Shown here: positions 59,713 through 64,000 of the stretch, one piece after another
How positions within the stretch are numbered: the first letter of the stretch is position 1
How the letters are laid out: the number at the start of each line of letters is the position of its first letter
Assembly (NCBI GenBank): GCA_000447245.1
Contig: AUYT01000001.1
Coordinates: 724,825 to 788,824 of the forward strand
Direction: 5' to 3'
DNA length: 64,000 bases
Source: a candidate division Zixibacteria bacterium RBG-1
GTDB lineage: Bacteria; Zixibacteria; MSB-5A5; DSPP01; RBG-1
The notes under the pieces: model-generated
Seen by the model: only the letters and a program-made list of their open reading frames with translations
Database searches by the model: none
Told to the model about the DNA's origin: nothing
Translations under genes and position numbers: made by a program

Positions 59713-61008
59713 TCACACCTTCTTCGGCACTTCCAAACAGTTCTCCTTCCTGGCAATATACGCCGCCGCAGTAATATCCCCGGTCACATTCACCACGGTC
59801 CGGCACATATCCAGAATCCTGTCCACCCCCAAAATCACCGCAATCCCTTCAGCCGGCACCCCCACGGTCTGCAGAACAATCACAATCAACGGAAGCGATG
59901 CTCCCGGCACACCGGCCGTCCCAATCCCGGCTAAAATCGACATCAAAACCACGGTCACCTGCGCCCCCAAGCTCAAATGAACCCCGAATAGCTGGGCAAT
60001 AAAAAGCACCGTCACCCCTTCATACAGAGCGGTCCCGTTCTGATTCAAAGACGAGCCCAGAGTCAGAACAAAGCCACCCACTTTGCGGGGAATCCCTAAT
60101 TTCTCCTCTGAAACCCGCATAGTAGTCGGCAAAGTAGCATTAGAAGAGCTGGTGGAAAAAGCGGTAATCATCACCTCTTCAATTCTGGAAAAGAAAAGTT
60201 TGGGAGAAACTTTCGCCAAAGATTTCACCAGAATCGAGTACACCAGGAACTGATGAATAGCCAAGCCACCAATTACCACCAAAACATACAAAGAAAGAGT
60301 CTGAATTATTTCCAAGCCGAATCTGGCCGTAGCCGTAAATATCAGAGCAAACACTCCATAAGGAGCCAGTTTCATGGCAATATCAATCAATTTCATCACC
60401 ACATCATAAACCCCTTCTAAAAACGCTATCAGTGTTTTTGTTCTCGGCGATTTACTGGTTGCCAGAGCAATCCCGAACAAAACCGCAAACACCATAAACG
60501 CCAGAATCTCCCCCTGAAAAGCGTTGACCGCCGCACCTAAAGGGTTTCGGGGAAATAAATTGACAATGGTCTCCGGCACGGACTGGGCTTCCTTGGCTTT
60601 TTGGATTACCTGGGCTTTCTCTTTTTCCATTGAGGGACTGCTAATCGAAGAAATCAATCTTTCTCTGGTCTCCGGTTTGATACTCTCTCCCGGTTTGACT
60701 AAATTCACCAGCGTAATCCCAATCAGAACCGAAATAGTGCTGACCACAGCCGTGTAGATAAGCGTCCGCACTCCGACTCTGCCCAGACTTTTCAAATCCC
60801 CCAGTTCCGATACTCCCAAAACTAAAGCCGAGAAAATCAGCGGCAGAACCACCATGAAAATCAATCTGAAAAATATCTGCCCCACCGGATAAGCAATATT
60901 AGAAACTACCCACTCCAGAGTTGGGTCCGGGTAAAATAGAAGATGAGAAGTTATTCCAAAGACAGCTCCCAAAATTAAGCCCAGAAAAATTTTGTTATGA
61001 AGTTTCAT
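59713..61008 (-). CDS. Dicarboxylate/amino acid:cation symporter (DAACS/GltP family)
   Basis: A 431-residue transporter with eight segments plus hairpins. FAVLFGIALA, AFSTSSSNATLPTTMRVSEE (serine-rich HP1 motif) and SLNQNGTALYEGVTVLFIAQ are diagnostic, as is GIGTAGVPGASLPLIVIVLQ. It imports glutamate, aspartate or C4-dicarboxylates with Na+ or H+. Exact substrate cannot be read. The motif GTAGVPGA (rather than GxAGxPG variants) is normal. Confidence 0.94.
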   Translation of the reverse strand: MKLHNKIFLGLILGAVFGITSHLLFYPDPTLEWVVSNIAYPVGQIFFRLIFMVVLPLIFSALVLGVSELGDLKSLGRVGVRTLIYTAVVSTISVLIGITLVNLVKPGESIKPETRERLISSISSPSMEKEKAQVIQKAKEAQSVPETIVNLFPRNPLGAAVNAFQGEILAFMVFAVLFGIALATSKSPRTKTLIAFLEGVYDVVMKLIDIAMKLAPYGVFALIFTATARFGLEIIQTLSLYVLVVIGGLAIHQFLVYSILVKSLAKVSPKLFFSRIEEVMITAFSTSSSNATLPTTMRVSEEKLGIPRKVGGFVLTLGSSLNQNGTALYEGVTVLFIAQLFGVHLSLGAQVTVVLMSILAGIGTAGVPGASLPLIVIVLQTVGVPAEGIAVILGVDRILDMCRTVVNVTGDITAAAYIARKENCLEVPKKV

Positions 61009-61172
61009 ATTTTTTAAGCTGAACTAAAATTTACGGTTTAGATAAGAAAAGTCAATTAGATTTACTTTCGCCCCGTTTTAAAAGATAAAATCTGCTTGCC
61101 TTTGAATAGGAAAAAATTATATTCTAAGCGGGGAAAATAATCGGCTCTTTGAAAAGCAAAACTGCCGGCTTT

Positions 61173-61224
61173 TGGTTACGCCTACGGCATCCCGAGAGAA
61201 ACGAGGGACACCATGGCGTAGCCA
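61173..61224. repeat. TGGTTAC ... TAGCCA inverted element, copy 2
   Basis: Outer arms TGGTTACGCC (61173-61182) and GGCGTAGCCA (61215-61224), 9 of 10 complementary. The interior has GGGACACCATGG as at 41371. It lies upstream of tRNA-Arg. The rest of 61009-61272 shows no gene. Confidence 0.75.
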
Positions 61225-61272
61225 TTGCGTATTAGATGTCGACTCCTCTAAAGAAACTGAATTTAAAAGTTC

Positions 61273-61346
61273 GCCCCCGTAGCTCAGGTGGATAGAGCAT
61301 CTGCCTTCTAAGCAGAGGGTCACCCGTTCGAGTCGGGTCGGGGGTA
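61273..61346 (+). tRNA. tRNA-Arg (TCT)
   Basis: Acceptor GCCCCCG (61273-61279) with CGGGGGT (61339-61345), discriminator A. Anticodon arm TCTGC-CTTCTAA-GCAGA gives anticodon TCT. It is followed by GGGATTAAGGATT repeats and the four-helix-bundle gene. Confidence 0.95.
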
Positions 61347-61356
61347 AGAAAAACAT

Positions 61357-61425
61357 GGATTAAGGAACAGGGATTAAGGATTGAAAAGATACACAGGGAT
61401 TAGGGAAAAGGGATTAAGGATTAGA
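61357..61425. repeat. GGGATTAAGGATTAG left-flank repeats
   Basis: Four related units: GGATTAAGGAACA (61357), CAGGGATTAAGGATTGA (61369), CAGGGATTAGGG (61394) and AGGGATTAAGGATTAG (61410-61425). The last is the inverted partner of CTAATCCTTAATCCCT at 61807-61822. Confidence 0.8.
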
Positions 61426-61435
61426 AAAATAAAAT

Positions 61436-61810
61436 ATGAATGATTATAAAGAGTTGGTGCTGTGGAAAAAAGCGCATGCAGTTACTTTGAAAGTGTTGGA
61501 AGTTGCCGAATCTTTTCCCAAGAATAACTTAAGTGAGGTTATAATAAAACAGATTATTCGTTCGAGTACTTCAGTTCCGGCAAATATTGCTGAAGGTTTC
61601 GGTGGACGAAAGGGAAAAGAATTCATAAGTTACCTCTATCAGGCCAGAAAATCAATTACAGAAACCGATTATTGGCTCTTTTTAAGTAAGGAGAAAGGAT
61701 TATTCAGCCATAAACAATATGCGGAATTAAGTACCCAATATAGTGAGCTATTGAAACTCTTGAATGCATCTTTAACAAAAGTAAAAAATGATAATCTCCC
61801 TAGTCCCTAA
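61436..61810 (+). CDS. Four-helix-bundle protein (S23 / 23S rRNA intervening-sequence type)
   Basis: A 124-residue all-helical protein. YKELVLWKKAHAVTLKVLEV, RSSTSVPANIAEGFGGRKGK and SYLYQARKSITETDYWLFLS are the family signature. Related proteins are encoded in 23S rRNA insertions and by free genes of unknown role; some (Avd) act in diversity-generating retroelements. The gene sits between tRNA-Arg and tRNA-His and is flanked by inverted GGGATTAAGGATTAG repeats, which looks like a small mobile unit. No transposase is visible. Confidence 0.92.
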   Translation: MNDYKELVLWKKAHAVTLKVLEVAESFPKNNLSEVIIKQIIRSSTSVPANIAEGFGGRKGKEFISYLYQARKSITETDYWLFLSKEKGLFSHKQYAELSTQYSELLKLLNASLTKVKNDNLPSP

Positions 61811-61830
61811 TCCTTAATCCCTGATTTTAA
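61807..61830. repeat. Right inverted copy of the GGGATTAAGGATTAG repeat
   Basis: CTAATCCTTAATCCCTGATT followed by TTAA, reverse complement of the left-flank unit. TTAAAATCAGGGATTA also lies after tRNA-Gln (3662-3677). It abuts tRNA-His. Confidence 0.8.
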
Positions 61831-61831
61831 C

Positions 61832-61907
61832 GGTGGGTGTAGCTCAACCTGGTTAGAGCATCTGACTGTGGATCAGAGGGTTGCGGGTTCAATTCCCGTC
61901 ACCCACC
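61832..61907 (+). tRNA. tRNA-His (GTG)
   Basis: G-1 (61832), acceptor GTGGGTG (61833-61839) with CACCCAC (61900-61906), discriminator C. Anticodon arm CTGA-CTGTGGA-TCAG gives GTG. T-loop GGTTCAATTCC. Confidence 0.95.
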
Positions 61908-62646
61908 CTTAATTTGAAAGGATAATTCGGGAAGGATAAGAAGTGAAGTTTTTGACAGGTCGTTTGGTTACACCATAGCTGAAGCTATTTGTGTCAATTG
62001 TATTTCAAAGTTAGGACATTTCGTAGCCTTACAATCTAGAGGTTGATTGTAGCTCCAACTATTCGAGATTATTGAGGCAAATCCATTTTTTAGAATTCCT
62101 GGTTTCTTGGTAAACCATTGACATCAGGAGAGAACTAGATTGTATTCTTAGATCATTTATTCATCCTCTTCTCCCTTACGGGATAGTGTAACCTACTGGA
62201 TTTACTTTCAAGAATTCCTCCAGAAATAATGTCTTTTCCACTTTGTGAAAAATATCACAAATTGACATATTGTCTTTTAAACTCTCAAAACCATCCAAGG
62301 CTTGGCCAAAGATAATCTTTCTTGTTGGATTTCAACGGGTTAGAAGAAGGAAAATCTGACTTATTTGGCACATTTGTTGTAACCAATGATTATTAGGATT
62401 ATGAAACATAAAGGCAAAATAATTAAAATAAAATTGGTGCTTAAAAATTTTATTTTTAACCAAAACTGCTCATAAGCAGTATGACCGTGGAAAGTGACCA
62501 TAACTTAGAATAAGCTAACTTTGTATAAGTTGGTTTATTTAGGGAAGAAGATATTTTTGAGAATTATGTGATTTTAAAATTCACATTAAGTTGTTTGCCG
62601 CTTAATTTAATTTTGTGAAATAAAGCCAAAAGAAGGATGACTTTAT
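61908..62646. other. Long intergenic region upstream of the malic enzyme gene
   Basis: 739 bp with no supportable gene. It contains GGTTACACCATA (61966-61977), CCCTTACGGGATAGTGTAACC (62173-62193, fourth copy of that motif), a CRP-like palindrome (62242-62261), and hairpin ACTGCT-CAT-AAGCAGT near 62467. The downstream part is AT-rich and may hold the promoter of the malic enzyme gene. Confidence 0.6.
62242..62261. promoter_or_regulatory. CRP/FNR-type palindrome
   Basis: TTTGTGA (62242-62248) - AAAATA - TCACAAA (62255-62261), a perfect 7-bp match to TGTGA-N6-TCACA. TTGACA follows at 62263. It is about 385 bp from the malic enzyme start, rather far for a usual site. Confidence 0.5.
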
Positions 62647-64000
62647 ATGTCTTACGAAAAAGAAGCTTTAGAGTATCATAAAATTGGTCGTCCTGGAAAA
62701 ATCGAAGTGATTTCCACTAAACCTTGCCTAACCCAAAGAGACCTGTCGCTGGCTTACACTCCCGGGGTAGCTGAACCTTGCCGAGTGATTCAAAAATTTC
62801 CCGAAGCAGTCTTTGAATACACTTCCAAAGGTAACTTAGTGGCAGTTATCACCAACGGCACTGCAGTTTTGGGTCTAGGTAACATCGGTCCTCTGGCCGG
62901 AAAACCGGTCATGGAGGGGAAAGGAGTACTGTTCAAGAGATTTGCAGACATCGATGTTTTTGATATTGAAATCAATTCCACCGACCCAGATGAATTCGTA
63001 AATGCTGTAAAGCTACTAGAACCAACCTTCGGCGGTATCAATTTGGAGGATATAAAGGCGCCCGAATGTTTTTACATCGAAGAGAAATTGCAGTCATTGC
63101 TTTCGATTCCAGTTTTTCACGATGACCAGCACGGTACAGCTATCATTACAGCTGCTGGGCTTTTGAATGCGTTAGAGATAGCCCAGAAAAATATAAAGGA
63201 TATCAGGATAGTTATCTCCGGAGCTGGAGCAGCTGGAATTGCCTCTGCACGTCTGTTTACCAAGCTAGGAATTGAAAAAGAGCAGATTGTAATGTATGAC
63301 AGTAAAGGGGTAGTATATAAAGGCAGAAAAGAAGGGATGAATTCATATAAAGAGGAATTCGCCAGTTCCACCACAGCGCGCACTTTGGCTGAGGCACTAA
63401 AAGGAGCAGATGTCTTCCTAGGGGTATCAGTTGCCAATTTGGTAACTCCGGAGATGGTGAAATCTATGGCTAAAAACCCCGTTATCTTCGCCTGTGCTAA
63501 CCCGGATCCAGAAGTCTCATACCCAGAAGCTAAAGCTGCCAGGTCTGACATAATTATAGCTACTGGGAGATCAGATTACCCCAATCAGGTGAATAATGTG
63601 TTGGGTTTCCCGTTTTTGTTTAGGGGAGCATTAGATGTTCGGGCTAAAATGTTCAACGATGAAATGAAGTTAGCTGCTGTAAAAGCTTTAGCAGACCTGG
63701 CTAAAGAAGATGTTCCAGACACTGTAGCTAAAGCTTACGGAGTTGAATATCTCCATTTCGGTCCAGAATATTTGATTCCCAAACCTTTTGACCCTCGGGT
63801 TCTTCTCTGGGTAGCACCAGCAGTCGCCAAAGCCGCTATGGATTCAGGTGTGGCAAGGCTTAAAATTAACTTACTAGAATATAAAGAGACCCTAGAGGCA
63901 CGCTTAGGGAAATCTCGAGAAGTGATAAGAATAGTGATAAATAAAGCCAAGAAATCACCCAAAAGAATTGTATTCCCAGAAGGAACCCATCCTAAAATAC
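62647..64000 (+). CDS. maeB: NADP-type malic enzyme with C-terminal phosphotransacetylase-like domain (3' truncated by window)
   Basis: Open from ATG 62647 (AGAAGGA upstream) to the window end, 451 codons. The malic enzyme core has [32 protein letters not shown] (metal and substrate site) and the NAD(P) loop [16 protein letters not shown]. After about residue 400 it continues into [16 protein letters not shown], the usual start of the phosphate acetyltransferase-like domain of MaeB-type hybrids. It decarboxylates malate to pyruvate. The rest of the protein is beyond the window. Confidence 0.95.
   Translation, partial: MSYEKEALEYHKIGRPGKIEVISTKPCLTQRDLSLAYTPGVAEPCRVIQKFPEAVFEYTSKGNLVAVITNGTAVLGLGNIGPLAGKPVMEGKGVLFKRFADIDVFDIEINSTDPDEFVNAVKLLEPTFGGINLEDIKAPECFYIEEKLQSLLSIPVFHDDQHGTAIITAAGLLNALEIAQKNIKDIRIVISGAGAAGIASARLFTKLGIEKEQIVMYDSKGVVYKGRKEGMNSYKEEFASSTTARTLAEALKGADVFLGVSVANLVTPEMVKSMAKNPVIFACANPDPEVSYPEAKAARSDIIIATGRSDYPNQVNNVLGFPFLFRGALDVRAKMFNDEMKLAAVKALADLAKEDVPDTVAKAYGVEYLHFGPEYLIPKPFDPRVLLWVAPAVAKAAMDSGVARLKINLLEYKETLEARLGKSREVIRIVINKAKKSPKRIVFPEGTHPKI

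Noticed and set aside
61117-61356. Minus-strand ORF of 79 codons over tRNA-Arg
   Set aside because: It overlaps the tRNA and the inverted element and has no ribosome-binding site; a shadow frame.

Overview
This window comes from a bacterial chromosome with an AT-leaning backbone. It has dense operons on both strands, five tRNA genes and an unusual number of small palindromic repeats. An outer membrane is implied by a FadL/OmpP1-type barrel, several lipoproteins and nucleotide-sugar genes. The mix (ispE-spoVG-prs neighbourhood, rpmE-DUF1385-prfA, comF-dprA, UPF0213, carbamoyltransferase/DUF5989, four-helix-bundle protein beside tRNAs) resembles uncultured Gram-negative lineages of the FCB or neighbouring candidate phyla. 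That placement is an inference; there is no rRNA here to confirm it. Layout: 1-2120 is the end of a nucleotide-sugar cluster (GDP-deoxymannose reductase, UDP-HexNAc dehydrogenase). 2289-9052 is a broken ispE-spoVG-prs neighbourhood, interrupted by tRNA-Gln, a GIY-YIG protein, two tiny membrane proteins, a Sll1717-type P-loop ATPase and a secreted protein whose block is bracketed by a direct duplication of the prs promoter and start. 9230-17394 is minus-strand: radC, a short-chain fatty acid transporter, and the tight series gcvT-comB-ychF-like-hsp20-lon. 17400-18909 holds a possible zinc-ribbon ORF, a ferritin-like gene and a cold-shock gene with a structured leader. 19069-25513 is an accessory island in which each gene or gene pair (two DUF4386 genes, sensor-fused trehalose-6-phosphate synthase plus phosphatase, DoxX, a membrane protein) is bracketed by copies of one two-hairpin repeat. 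25537-36043 returns to backbone functions (uvrA, FadL-like barrel, a pseudo-esterase lipoprotein, M23 peptidase, comF, dprA, PAP2, macro domain). 36154-41342 carries tRNA-Asn, a tail-fibre-like secreted protein, small exported and membrane proteins, and a tandemly duplicated, broken membrane gene. 41831-47224 has a saccharopine dehydrogenase-like protein, a thioredoxin-like lipoprotein and a carbamoyltransferase/SGNH cassette. 47312-57114 is a plus-strand run (Rieske, GlcD, LON-domain, NDH-2, glmM, glmS, DUF4258/DUF2283 pair, rpmE, DUF1385, prfA). 57205-64000 has tRNA-Pro with a HEPN protein, DinB, a lipoprotein, a dicarboxylate symporter, tRNA-Arg / four-helix-bundle gene / tRNA-His, and the start of a malic enzyme-phosphotransacetylase fusion. 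How the genes work together: glmS and glmM (plus the UDP-HexNAc dehydrogenase) feed amino-sugar polymers; ispE gives isoprenoids and prs gives PRPP; lon, hsp20 and the ychF-like GTPase look like one stress operon; TPS and TPP make trehalose. The most interesting signals are structural: (1) a family of double-hairpin elements with fixed outer arms but different, always self-complementary stems; (2) the repeat-bounded trehalose/DUF4386 island, including one repeat with another repeat inserted in its hairpin and a chimeric DUF4386 gene whose displaced tail is still visible; (3) the prs-start duplication; (4) helically phased TTGACTA/TAGTCAA boxes upstream of prfA; (5) a YchF-like GTPase whose expected start codon is ACG; and (6) candidate defence genes (ATPase plus tiny membrane proteins, and a HEPN protein next to a tRNA).
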